In this document: positions 49,490 to 58,022 of the stretch, one piece after another
How the letters are laid out: every line of letters starts with the position of its first letter
Position numbering within the stretch: the first letter of the stretch is position 1
Assembly (NCBI RefSeq): GCF_030407815.1
Contig: NZ_JASDCS010000006.1
Span: 62,001-126,000, forward strand
DNA: 64,000 nucleotides
Origin: Psychrobacter sp. APC 3281
GTDB taxonomy: Bacteria; Pseudomonadota; Gammaproteobacteria; Pseudomonadales; Moraxellaceae
Direction: 5' to 3'
The notes under the pieces: model-generated
Told to the model about the DNA's origin: nothing
The model's input: only the letters and a program-made list of their open reading frames with translations
Database searches by the model: none
Translations under genes and position numbers: made by a program

Positions 49490-50317
49490 ATGGAACCCAT
49501 GGTCGTCATCGCAGCGCGTACTGCTGAAAAAGTTGGTAAAGAGATTTTATATGCGCATCAAAACCGCCACAAAATCGAGTTAGATATTGAGTCTAAAGGA
49601 CTTGATGGTTTGGTTACCCGCATTGATCGCTTTAGCGAAGAGCTCACTATCGAGACGTTAAAAGCCAGCTATCCTAATCATTCATTTTTGGGTGAAGAGT
49701 TCGGTATGCAAGAAGGCCGCGGCGAAGATGCTGACTGGTGCTGGATTATCGATCCACTAGATGGCACTAAGAACTTTGTCCACGGTGTACCGCAGTTCTG
49801 CGTATCTATTGCAGTACAGCATAAAGGTGTTACTCAGCATGGTGTGGTCTATGATCCTGTTCGTGATGAGATGTTCTCAGCAAGCCGCGGTAAAGGCGCG
49901 CGCTTGAACAATCGCCGTATGCAAGTGAGCGAGCGCAAAACCATTGATGGCGGTTTCTTTACGACCGGTCATCCGCTTGAGCGTAAGCGCAATGGCGAAG
50001 TAATCTCTTATGCCAAACAGCACTTTGAGAGCTTACAGAAGATATCTGAGGCAGGTGGTCAGGTACGTCGTATGGGTTCAGCTGCACTTGACTTGTGCTA
50101 TGTTGCTGCTGGTCGTTTTGACGGTTATTTTGAGATGTCTATCAAGCCTTGGGACATCGCTGCGGGCGAGCTTATCGTAACTGAAGCACGCGGTGTAGTG
50201 GTTGATCATACTGGCGCGCACAACTCTATGACATCAGGCTCTATCTTCGCTTGTAATGTGAAATTGCTCAAGCCATTGATGCAAACAGTTGTACCAATCT
50301 GGGGTGACGCAATCTAA
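49490..50317 (+). CDS. suhB: Inositol-1-monophosphatase family protein SuhB
   Basis: SuhB is a magnesium-dependent phosphatase that also takes part in rRNA transcription antitermination. Metal-binding motifs are HSFLGEEFG, DPLDGTKNF and, at the C-terminus, WDIAAGELIVTEA. The length from MEPMVV is 275 aa, close to E. coli SuhB (267). The open frame extends 30 codons upstream, but conservation and an AGGT site favour the ATG at 49490. It is a single gene with a terminator shared with the convergent wax ester synthase. Confidence 0.95.
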   Translation: MEPMVVIAARTAEKVGKEILYAHQNRHKIELDIESKGLDGLVTRIDRFSEELTIETLKASYPNHSFLGEEFGMQEGRGEDADWCWIIDPLDGTKNFVHGVPQFCVSIAVQHKGVTQHGVVYDPVRDEMFSASRGKGARLNNRRMQVSERKTIDGGFFTTGHPLERKRNGEVISYAKQHFESLQKISEAGGQVRRMGSAALDLCYVAAGRFDGYFEMSIKPWDIAAGELIVTEARGVVVDHTGAHNSMTSGSIFACNVKLLKPLMQTVVPIWGDAI

Positions 50318-50384
50318 ATGTTAACCTTAATGGTATTAACGTTTAGCGCCTAGATATAGTTAATATCTAGATTGAGTATGAATG

Positions 50385-50420
50385 AAAAAAAGCTGGTTCC
50401 ATTATGGAGCCAGCTTTTTT
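50385..50420. terminator. Bidirectional terminator between suhB and wax ester synthase
   Basis: The stem AGCTGGtTCC / GGAgCCAGCT with loop ATTA is flanked by A and T runs. The T-run overlaps the last codons region of the minus-strand gene. Confidence 0.85.
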
Positions 50421-51841
50421 GTTTTATTATTACCCTTATTGTCATTTTTATCTTCGACGGTAATACCTTTGAATGCTAATTCTTTACTGGTAGTTTCTAG
50501 CAGCTGCAACTCTTCTTCTATCAGCATCAGCATATCTTGTACGCGAGGTAATGCCTTGCTACAAGCGGTAATGCCAAACTCAATCTTATCTAAATAACTG
50601 GCTAAAGTGATATTCATCGCTTGACCATTAAAGACGATAGAAGCGGGGTACAGTGATTGCAAACGAGCACCATTCCAGTACAGCGGTTTTTCAGAGCCAG
50701 GTACGTTAGAGATAATCAGGTTAAATGCCTGCTTTCTAGGAAACAGTCCTGTCGCCAAATTAATGCCTTGCCACGCGTATGAGACGATACTGTAGTTAAT
50801 GACCTGCGCTTGGTTCATACGGCGAAAGCGACGTTTGCCGTTATTCATACTACGGTGAATGAGTTCTATCCTGCGCAATGGATTGTCCAAATGCGTACCC
50901 AAGTTTGCTAATACAAACGACAACTGATTGCCCGAGATACTGTTGTCTGTACGCAGGGACATCGGTACAAAGGCAATCAACGGTTTGCTTGGTAGCGCAT
51001 CCATTGATATTAGATAACGACGAATAGCACCTGCACAGACCGCCAGTACCACATCGTTCCTACTAATTTTGAGCCTTTCAGCGATATCGTTAAACCGTTG
51101 TATATCATAAGACTGTGCGGCTATACGCCGTGAAGCTGATATACGTTTATTCAAGATACTCATTGGGGCGTCAAAAGTACCGACGTACCCTTCATCACCG
51201 TAGTTTTTTACATTATCTAGCAGTTCTGTGAATACAGGTTTGATGGTAGATATCTGCTCTTTTATGATACCCCTGATAGATCGTTCGGCAGGTAAGATAG
51301 CGTTTACTTGGTTGCGATGGCGCGCCATCAACGACCAGACAGGCAGGGTCACTGGTTCGGTTGGCGATTGTGATAAGGATTTTTGAACCAAACGCATCGC
51401 TGCGATGCCATCAACCAAAGAGTGATGAATCTTAAAATACCACGCAAAACGTTCAGGTCCACCTTCGATTTCTGGCTGTATACCTTCGATGACATGACAT
51501 TCCCACAAAGGCATGGCACGATCTAATAAACGTCCATGTTCTCTTGAGACGTACATCAATAGTTCACGTACGCGTCCAGGACTTGGTAGCGCGACATGAT
51601 GCAAATGATGCTCGACATCAAAGTCTTTGTCTTTTTTCCAAAAGGCTAAATGCTCAAGTACCTGATTAAAAGGAAAGCTAGGCGGTACATCAGACTCTTG
51701 CATTTGTTTTACCAATTGATAGACAAAATCGCTATCTGCATTGTCTGGTAATTCAAATACAAACAACCCACCAACGTGCATGGGCTGTTTACGCGACTCA
51801 AGAAGTAGAAACAACTGGTCGACTGCTGTGAGAAGTCGCAT
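50402..51841 (-). CDS. Wax ester synthase/diacylglycerol acyltransferase (WS/DGAT)
   Basis: This bifunctional acyltransferase makes wax esters and triacylglycerol from acyl-CoA and fatty alcohol or diacylglycerol, at the membrane of storage lipid bodies. The catalytic HHSLVDG (HHxxxDG) lies near residue 140. The start wording MRLLTAVDQLFLLLESRKQPMHVGG (N-terminal segment) and the ISNVPGSEKPLYWNGA motif fit the AtfA type of Acinetobacter and Psychrobacter. The length of 479 aa is standard. It is a single gene. Storage lipid synthesis is a marker of this group and suits cold or marine lifestyles, which is inference. Confidence 0.93.
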   Translation of the reverse strand: MRLLTAVDQLFLLLESRKQPMHVGGLFVFELPDNADSDFVYQLVKQMQESDVPPSFPFNQVLEHLAFWKKDKDFDVEHHLHHVALPSPGRVRELLMYVSREHGRLLDRAMPLWECHVIEGIQPEIEGGPERFAWYFKIHHSLVDGIAAMRLVQKSLSQSPTEPVTLPVWSLMARHRNQVNAILPAERSIRGIIKEQISTIKPVFTELLDNVKNYGDEGYVGTFDAPMSILNKRISASRRIAAQSYDIQRFNDIAERLKISRNDVVLAVCAGAIRRYLISMDALPSKPLIAFVPMSLRTDNSISGNQLSFVLANLGTHLDNPLRRIELIHRSMNNGKRRFRRMNQAQVINYSIVSYAWQGINLATGLFPRKQAFNLIISNVPGSEKPLYWNGARLQSLYPASIVFNGQAMNITLASYLDKIEFGITACSKALPRVQDMLMLIEEELQLLETTSKELAFKGITVEDKNDNKGNNKTKKLAP

Positions 51842-51923
51842 AATAAATCCTTTTATGACGATAAGTGTTATGTGAAAATTATAATAAGTAGAGACTCAAT
51901 CAAATAACATTTTTTATTATTTT

Positions 51924-51990
51924 ATAGAGCGTGTTAAGCAATCAACCATAGCACTGACAGCACTATACGTAAATACTCAACACGCTCTAT
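51924..51990. repeat. Perfect 12-bp inverted repeat between WS/DGAT and thiG
   Basis: ATAGAGCGTGTT at 51924-51935 is repeated inverted at 51979-51990, with a 43-base spacer containing CAGCAC-like strings. It lies 26 bases past the thiG stop and may act as a long hairpin terminator, or it may be the remains of a small repeat element. Confidence 0.6.
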
Positions 51991-52015
51991 TATGCTATGT
52001 CATTTATACTTCAAT

Positions 52016-52837
52016 TTATTGAAAGAAATACCCAGTCTGTGGTGAGCTGGCAGTAGCCACCTTACGCATTGGCATACGACCTGCCAAAAACGCAGCGCGA
52101 CCTGCCCACATAGCATGTTTCATTGCGTGCGCCATCATTACTGGGTTTTGTGCATTGGCAATGGCTGAGTTCATCAGTACGCCATCACAGCCAAGCTCCA
52201 TTGCAAGTGCAGCATCAGACGCAGTGCCGACACCAGCGTCAACCAATACAGGTACTTTAGCATTTTCGATTATTAAGCTAAGTGTATGACGATTGAGTAG
52301 ACCAAGTCCTGAACCAATCAAGCTGCCAAGTGGCATAATGGCGACACAGCCCATGCTTTCTAATTCTTGTGCGACGATAGGGTCATCTGACGTATAAACC
52401 ATCACTTCAAAACCATCATCGATCAGTACTTTGGCGGCTTTTAAAGTTTCCGTAACGTTTGGATATAAGGTTTTTTCATCCCCCAATACCTCAAGCTTAA
52501 CCAAATTATGCCCACCCAATAACTCGCGAGCAAGCTTACAAGTGCGAATGGCTGTTTCGGCGTCAAAGCAGCCAGCAGTATTCGGTAATATCGTATATTT
52601 CTCAGGTGAAATCACATCTAATAAGTTAGGCTTATCACTATTTTGTCCAATATTGACACGACGAATAGCAACGGTCACGATCTCGGCTGCTGAAGCGGCA
52701 ATAGCTTCTCCAGTCTCTGTCATGTCTTTATATTTACCGGTACCGACTAACAGACGCGAAGAAAAGGTACGGCTACCGACAGTAAAGGTATCTTGTAAAA
52801 GTGGTGTTGGATGAGTAGTGCTAACGTTCTCTGACAT
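52016..52837 (-). CDS. thiG: Thiazole synthase ThiG
   Basis: ThiG forms the thiamine thiazole from DXP, dehydroglycine and ThiS-thiocarboxylate. The TIM-barrel motifs are [18 protein letters not shown] (imine lysine neighbourhood is VTVAIRRVN), [46 protein letters not shown] and LMNSAIANA. The start at MSENVSTTH gives 273 aa, near normal; a longer frame upstream has no conservation. Its sulfur carrier ThiS is encoded 25 kb away. Dxs, which supplies DXP, lies nearby but is not co-transcribed. Confidence 0.95.
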   Translation of the reverse strand: MSENVSTTHPTPLLQDTFTVGSRTFSSRLLVGTGKYKDMTETGEAIAASAAEIVTVAIRRVNIGQNSDKPNLLDVISPEKYTILPNTAGCFDAETAIRTCKLARELLGGHNLVKLEVLGDEKTLYPNVTETLKAAKVLIDDGFEVMVYTSDDPIVAQELESMGCVAIMPLGSLIGSGLGLLNRHTLSLIIENAKVPVLVDAGVGTASDAALAMELGCDGVLMNSAIANAQNPVMMAHAMKHAMWAGRAAFLAGRMPMRKVATASSPQTGYFFQ

Positions 52838-53168
52838 AACGGAAAATCCTAATATCGAGCGGGAGAAGGGGACAGACAAAATATGATGGGTAATCTAAGC
52901 AATCTAAAAGGTGTAATAGACAATGGCAAGCTGTCTGCGAAAAAATCGCATGATATGCTAACTTTGATAGTAATAATATGTGCTGGGCGATAGGTATAAA
53001 GCGCCAGTCACATAAAATAATACCCGTCTAAAACAAAATGCTATTATAACAAACTCATGCAACCTTACTGGCAGTCTTTTTTGATTCGAACTGTTAAGGA
53101 CAAGGCATCCACCATGTCTTGGCTTGCGTACTTCTCATCCTCTCCTCACTTATTGGGCCGTCTTTATG

Positions 53169-54719
53169 ATGCAGTTGCCATACAGCTTTGCGAAACGCCA
53201 TCAGATTTTGGCCATACTTGCGATAGATCCGGAATTGCCGCCGATATTGGTACTTACCAAAGCGACTCCGTTGTCAGCGATCAATGAAGCGGTACGGTTT
53301 TTACAGCAACAAGGCAGTCGCGGTGTACCGACTTACGAAAGTGTTAGCGCGGACGATTTTGAAAAACGTATGAACGCAGCTTATGCTGGCAATACAGGAG
53401 AGTCGCAGCATATTGCTGCTGGACTTGAAGACCATCCTGATCTCGATAGCTTGGCTGATAGCGTCCCTGAAACTGAAGACTTGATGGATCAACAAGATGA
53501 TGCGCCTATCATTCGTCTGATCAACGCCTTGTTGTCCGAAGCCATCCGTTTAAGTGCCTCAGACATTCATATCGAAACCTTTGAAAAGCGCTTGGTCGTT
53601 CGTTTCCGAGTTGATGGTGAGCTAAAAGAAATCATCACACCAAAACGCCAACTGGCTCCATTGTTAGTCTCGCGTATTAAGGTAATGGCTAAATTAGATA
53701 TCGCCGAAAAGCGAGTGCCGCAAGATGGTCGTATTAGTTTAAGACTGGCAGGGCGAGAGGTCGATGTGCGTGTATCGACTTTGCCATCGAGCTTTGGTGA
53801 GCGTGTAGTGATGCGTCTATTAGACAAGCAAGCTGGCCGTTTGAATATGACGTATTTGGGGTTGTCTGATAATGACTATACTGAGCTAAAACGCTTAATC
53901 CATCGTCCGCACGGCATTATTTTGGTGACAGGGCCGACTGGCTCGGGTAAAACTACGACGCTATACTCTGCATTGACCGATTTAAATGATCAAACTCGCA
54001 ATATCTTGACCGCCGAAGATCCGATTGAGTTTCAGCTCGATGGTATCGGGCAGACGCAGGTCAATAATAAAGTAGATATGACATTTGCTAAAAGCTTGCG
54101 TGCAATGCTGCGTCAAGATCCCGATGTAGTGATGGTTGGTGAAATTCGTGATTTAGAGACAGCTGAGATTGCCGTACAGGCCTCTTTGACAGGGCATTTG
54201 GTATTATCGACGCTACATACCAACACCGCTATTGGCGCGGTTACTCGCTTACAGGACATGGGTGTTGAGCCGTTTCTGTTGTCGTCATCGCTTATTGGCG
54301 TAGTAGCGCAGCGTTTGGTACGTACTTTATGTTCACACTGTCAAAGCTGGCAGGCTGCCGATACCGAGCAAGCCAAGCTGTTTACCGAAATTGGCATTGG
54401 GTCAACGCTGAAAAGTGATACCAAAGATATAGCAAGTGAGTCGATTCGTTTGCCCAAGCCAGTTGGCTGCGATAAATGTAATCAGTCAGGGTTTAAGGGG
54501 CGTACTGCTATATATGAAGTCGTGCCAATCGACGATACATTGCGCCGTATGATTCATAGCAATACGGCTGAGTATGAGCTAGAAGAGTATGCGCGCCAGC
54601 AAACACCGTCGATACGTGCAGATGGCTTACGTAAAGTCATAGAAGGTCGCACGACATTGGAGGAAGTGCTGCGAGTGACGAAAGAGAGCGCGTTAACTGA
54701 CGAGACAATCTTGGTATAA
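53169..54719 (+). CDS. gspE: Type II secretion ATPase GspE
   Basis: GspE is the cytosolic hexameric ATPase that powers the pseudopilus of the type II secretion system. A short N-terminal domain (residues 1-100, PYSFAKRHQILAI) precedes the ATPase. Walker A GPTGSGKTT lies near residue 256, Walker B-type DPDVVMVGEIRD near residue 315, and the tetracysteine zinc motif (CSHC ... CDKC) near residues 389-437. The length of 517 aa and the short N-terminus favour GspE over PilB. It is a single gene with its own terminator; gspF is 8.3 kb downstream. Confidence 0.93.
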   Translation: MQLPYSFAKRHQILAILAIDPELPPILVLTKATPLSAINEAVRFLQQQGSRGVPTYESVSADDFEKRMNAAYAGNTGESQHIAAGLEDHPDLDSLADSVPETEDLMDQQDDAPIIRLINALLSEAIRLSASDIHIETFEKRLVVRFRVDGELKEIITPKRQLAPLLVSRIKVMAKLDIAEKRVPQDGRISLRLAGREVDVRVSTLPSSFGERVVMRLLDKQAGRLNMTYLGLSDNDYTELKRLIHRPHGIILVTGPTGSGKTTTLYSALTDLNDQTRNILTAEDPIEFQLDGIGQTQVNNKVDMTFAKSLRAMLRQDPDVVMVGEIRDLETAEIAVQASLTGHLVLSTLHTNTAIGAVTRLQDMGVEPFLLSSSLIGVVAQRLVRTLCSHCQSWQAADTEQAKLFTEIGIGSTLKSDTKDIASESIRLPKPVGCDKCNQSGFKGRTAIYEVVPIDDTLRRMIHSNTAEYELEEYARQQTPSIRADGLRKVIEGRTTLEEVLRVTKESALTDETILV

Positions 54720-54749
54720 ATTTGCAGACTAGATATCGTTATAGCCAAC

Positions 54750-54783
54750 AAAAAATAACTGGCGTGAATAGCCAGTTATTTTG
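54750..54783 (+). terminator. Terminator after gspE
   Basis: The stem AAATAACTGGC / GCCAGTTATTT with a short loop is followed by T-rich sequence, 30 bases past the stop. It can serve the convergent RidA gene as well. Confidence 0.8.
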
Positions 54784-54824
54784 GTGTTTTTCTAATTGTG
54801 GAGCTTTAGAGTTTTTAGCCGCTA

Positions 54825-55298
54825 TTATTTTGCAGCCATACATTCAATCTCAACGCTTGCTCCAGCAGCCAGTTCTGATACGCCAAAAGCTGAGCGTACA
54901 GGATAAGGCTTTATCATCTCAGCTTTATAGACTTTGTTAAAGTCATCAAAGTCATCCATATCAGTCAGCATGACCATACATTTAACGATATCAGACTTAC
55001 GGTAGCCATATTTTAATAGCGTGCTATGGATGTTATCGAGCACTTGCTTGGTTTCAGCTTTGATACCGCCTTTGACCAGTTTGCCCTCTTTAAAGCCAAT
55101 TTGTCCCGACATATACAATGTATTGCCCACGCGTACAGCCTCTGAAAAAGGATAAGTACCGCCATCGCCCAAGAAAGTAGGGCTAGATTTAGCAATGCTG
55201 ACAGCCGTCGTTGTGTTGGCATTAGCGCTATGAACAAAACCCAATGAGCACATAGTGGCTAGCGCTAGCGTAGATAGGCAAGTACTAGGTTTGAACAT
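54825..55298 (-). CDS. Exported RidA/YjgF-family protein
   Basis: RidA proteins deaminate reactive enamines or imines from PLP enzymes in the cytosol. This one (157 aa) begins with a clear signal peptide (STLALATMCSLGFVHSANA), so it should act in the periplasm. The Rid fold follows: PFSEAVRVGNTLYMSGQIG, KQVLDNIHSTLLKYG, and FGVSELAAGASVEIECMA. The arginine that binds the substrate carboxylate in RidA proper (PxRS/T) is represented by PVRSAFGV. Exported members exist in other proteobacteria, but their substrate is unknown. Confidence 0.85.
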   Translation of the reverse strand: MFKPSTCLSTLALATMCSLGFVHSANANTTTAVSIAKSSPTFLGDGGTYPFSEAVRVGNTLYMSGQIGFKEGKLVKGGIKAETKQVLDNIHSTLLKYGYRKSDIVKCMVMLTDMDDFDDFNKVYKAEMIKPYPVRSAFGVSELAAGASVEIECMAAK

Positions 55299-55337
55299 AC
55301 TGTTTCCTCATTGGGTTTGTTATCAATTTTTTATTAA

Positions 55338-56063
55338 CTACTTATCAGTACTATTATTTTGAGTAGATGAGGCATTACTTTCTTCGATTGGTGCTTCGAT
55401 TTTAGAGTCATCTTCTGCGACTTTTTCAGACGCTTTACCTTGGCGGCGTGCCTCTAGCTCCGCTTTTGGTATCCATGCCCACGTCATCTCAACCACAATT
55501 GGATCACGGTCACTATCAGACTCACGATCTTTGATGATACAAGGAATAATCATCTCACCTTTTGGTGTGTTTAGGATATCCAAACGCTGTTCATCAGACA
55601 AGCTTGCCACAGCAGCAATTTGACCTTTTTTAATTGGACGATGGAAATTTACCGAGTAAGATTTAATCAGTAGGATACGATCAGAGGGCAAGTTTAAACC
55701 CAAAATAAACCCCGTAGCTGTCTCAGCCAGTAATGTGATGGCGACTGCATGAATAGAGCCGATATGGTTTTGGACGGCTTTATTGTTGTTTAAACTAACG
55801 ACGACTTGGTTTGGTTCTACCGTTTCATAATAAATGCCAGTCGTGCCGACATATGGGACGACCTTGCCAAAGGCTTTAGATAAAATACTTGAGCGTGCAC
55901 CAGCAGGCAGATATTTGGTGACGGATAACAGTTTAGTAAACTGATTACTAATTGGTTTTAGCGTGCTACTGGGTTTCTCAACTGAAGATTTTGTGCTGTC
56001 AGATACTTTGGCTGGCAGTTTATTGGTCAACTTGGCGGGTAGTTTTTTTAATAATCCTGACAT
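55338..56063 (-). CDS. DUF4442 / hotdog-fold protein
   Basis: This 241-aa protein has a hotdog-fold thioesterase-like core (residues about 65-200). It includes GIYYETVEPNQVVVSL, NHIGSIHAVAITLLAE, SYSVNFHRPIKKGQIAAVA and VVEMTWAWIPK. The NHIGSIHA segment corresponds to the catalytic-helix start of PaaI-like thioesterases, though activity in this subgroup is unproven. The N-terminal 55 residues are basic and low in complexity; the C-terminal 40 are acidic. It follows the RidA-like gene's promoter region on the minus strand. Confidence 0.8.
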   Translation of the reverse strand: MSGLLKKLPAKLTNKLPAKVSDSTKSSVEKPSSTLKPISNQFTKLLSVTKYLPAGARSSILSKAFGKVVPYVGTTGIYYETVEPNQVVVSLNNNKAVQNHIGSIHAVAITLLAETATGFILGLNLPSDRILLIKSYSVNFHRPIKKGQIAAVASLSDEQRLDILNTPKGEMIIPCIIKDRESDSDRDPIVVEMTWAWIPKAELEARRQGKASEKVAEDDSKIEAPIEESNASSTQNNSTDK

Positions 56064-56489
56064 ACAAAATTCCTTAACGTAAATGAGTTGAATGACATTC
56101 TTAGCATGGCTTTTTATGATAGCGACAAAAATATAGATAATAAAAATCGCTACAAATACTATGGTACATCAACCATTGCCTTCCTACTATTATTAGCATG
56201 AACTGCTGCGCTTACAAAACAATAGTAGCGTGGCTATGTTGCTAGGTTATGTCATAAGTTTAGATTGCCACTTAAAGTAGTCTAGGTATCTTATATATCA
56301 GTAACATTTGGGCATTGGTATTATTAAGTGATTGGTATAGTCAGTTCAATATAATTTGGATACAAGGAAGCCGAGTGAAAGTACTACGAATAGTAGATTA
56401 AGCGAGACTGGCGCCGTATCTAATTTATGGAGGATTGACTATAGTTACCATGCCAATAGACAGCCACGTTATAATGACAAAATGTTAGC
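56064..56489. other. 426-base spacer before the McrBC genes
   Basis: The right half holds the palindromic repeat element at 56336-56443. The left half is AT-rich and should carry the promoter of the DUF4442 gene (minus). The mcrB start follows 47 bases after the repeat. Confidence 0.5.
56336..56443. mobile_element. Short palindromic repeat element, about 108 bp, before mcrB
   Basis: The ends TATAGTCA and TGACTATA form a perfect 8-base terminal inverted repeat, continued imperfectly inward. The interior contains CCGAGTGAAAGTACTAC and GCGAGACTGGCGCCG. A diverged copy lies at 21240-21350. Size, termini and multicopy nature fit a small non-autonomous element or a REP-like repeat. No protein is encoded. 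Confidence 0.65.
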
Positions 56490-58007
56490 ATGTCTGTTTT
56501 AAACCTGTTTTCAATGCCGCTGGATAACGTTATGCCTGATATGTCTGCTCATGAACCGACCAATATTATTTATACGGGCGTTGCTGGTACAGGTAAAACC
56601 TATAGATTGTTGCAAATCGCGAAGCGATATACCGACTATCTACCCGAGATTGAAAATGAAGATTTATTAGAACAACTGCTGCAAGGTTTAAGCTGGCGCG
56701 AAGTATTGTGTCTGGTGTTTTTAGATTTACGTGCTGAACAACAGGACTTGTTAAAGGTTCGAGAAATTATTGATCATCCTTTTTTTATGACCAAAGCTGC
56801 TCAGAACTCACGTGAGAAAAATCTGGACAGTACAGCTTGGCTAGAGTTACGCAGACATAGCCCTACGAACTCTCAAACAGTCAGTTTTGATAACCGTGCT
56901 AGCCAAGCTTATTTTGATAAAGACAATAGTGGATCATGGTATTTATTGCCAGAGAGTATGGTGCTACTAGAAGATTTATCGCAGCAATTAGCAGAGTTTC
57001 AGCAAGCACAGCGTGACAACCAACCCCATCAAAATCAAAACATCGGTCAGCAACGTTTTAGTATGGTGAGCTTCCATCAAGCCTACGGTTATGAAGAGTT
57101 TGTAGAAGGTATACGGCCTGTCATGAGTGTCACCGCTCAAGCAAATAGTAGCCCTTCTAATCAAAATCAAATGAGTTACGCGGTGCAAGATGGAGCATTC
57201 CTGAAGCTATGCCAACGCGCCGCCCGTAACCCTCAGCAGCGTTATGCAATACTTATTGATGAGATTAACCGTGCTAATGTGTCACGAGTGTTTGGTGAGC
57301 TTCTTAGTTTGATAGAGCCTGATAAACGAGCGGGCAAGCCGAATGCGATGACAGTGAGTTTGGCGTATTCTGGGCGTGCTTTTAGTGTTCCTGCTAATGT
57401 CGATATTTATGCCACTATGAATACCCAAGATCATTCTTTAGCACCACTTGATATGGCATTACGCCGACGTTTTCGCTTTGTGGATTGCCCACCGCAGCCT
57501 AATCTATTGTCTACAATTTATCACGGCAATGACATTGATACTGGTCTATCTGACGGTTCAGAAGCAGGTACGATAAATTTGAGTAAATTACTAATAGGCT
57601 TGAATAGACGTATCGTGCAAACACTGGGAGCAGAAGCAAAGTTGGGGCATGCGTTTTTATTCGCAGTCACTCAGTTAGAGCAATTACAAACGGCTCTCGT
57701 TGAACAAATTATTCCTCAATTGGCTCAAGCAGCTGGTGGTCAAATTACGGTGCTGCAGTATATCTTTAGAGATGAGCAGCAACCAACGAGCAAGCAGTTC
57801 GTACAGGACAGTCAAGCATTGATGAATGACGACTTGTACAATCCGATGGGCAACCAAAACAATGCTTCCGCTGAACACCAAATGTTTGCAGGGCAGGGTT
57901 CTTTTCTTGGTCAGTCTATGAATGTGAATAGTTATACTATCAATGCCGACTTGATTGCTAGGGATGGTGAGTTTAATAATGCTGCTATCTATCAGCGTTT
58001 GTACTAG
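56490..58007 (+). CDS. mcrB: McrB-like AAA+ NTPase of a type IV restriction system
   Basis: McrB forms a GTP-driven AAA+ ring that drives the McrC nuclease to cut modified DNA. Walker A GVAGTGKT lies at residues 30-37; FHQAYGYEEFVEGIRP, ILIDEINRANVSRVFGELLSL (Walker B, near 252-268), MNTQDHSLAPLD (family NTxD motif, near 310) and ALRRRF (arginine finger) follow. Two oddities: no N-terminal DNA-recognition domain precedes Walker A, and about 210 residues separate Walker A from Walker B, including a helical insert (SWREVLCLVFLDL to WLELRRHSP). The first ATG lacks a ribosome site; ATG 56532 is an alternative. mcrC follows 15 bases later. Target modification is unknown. Confidence 0.88.
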   Translation: MSVLNLFSMPLDNVMPDMSAHEPTNIIYTGVAGTGKTYRLLQIAKRYTDYLPEIENEDLLEQLLQGLSWREVLCLVFLDLRAEQQDLLKVREIIDHPFFMTKAAQNSREKNLDSTAWLELRRHSPTNSQTVSFDNRASQAYFDKDNSGSWYLLPESMVLLEDLSQQLAEFQQAQRDNQPHQNQNIGQQRFSMVSFHQAYGYEEFVEGIRPVMSVTAQANSSPSNQNQMSYAVQDGAFLKLCQRAARNPQQRYAILIDEINRANVSRVFGELLSLIEPDKRAGKPNAMTVSLAYSGRAFSVPANVDIYATMNTQDHSLAPLDMALRRRFRFVDCPPQPNLLSTIYHGNDIDTGLSDGSEAGTINLSKLLIGLNRRIVQTLGAEAKLGHAFLFAVTQLEQLQTALVEQIIPQLAQAAGGQITVLQYIFRDEQQPTSKQFVQDSQALMNDDLYNPMGNQNNASAEHQMFAGQGSFLGQSMNVNSYTINADLIARDGEFNNAAIYQRLY

Positions 58008-58022
58008 CAGGGTGACTGTTCA

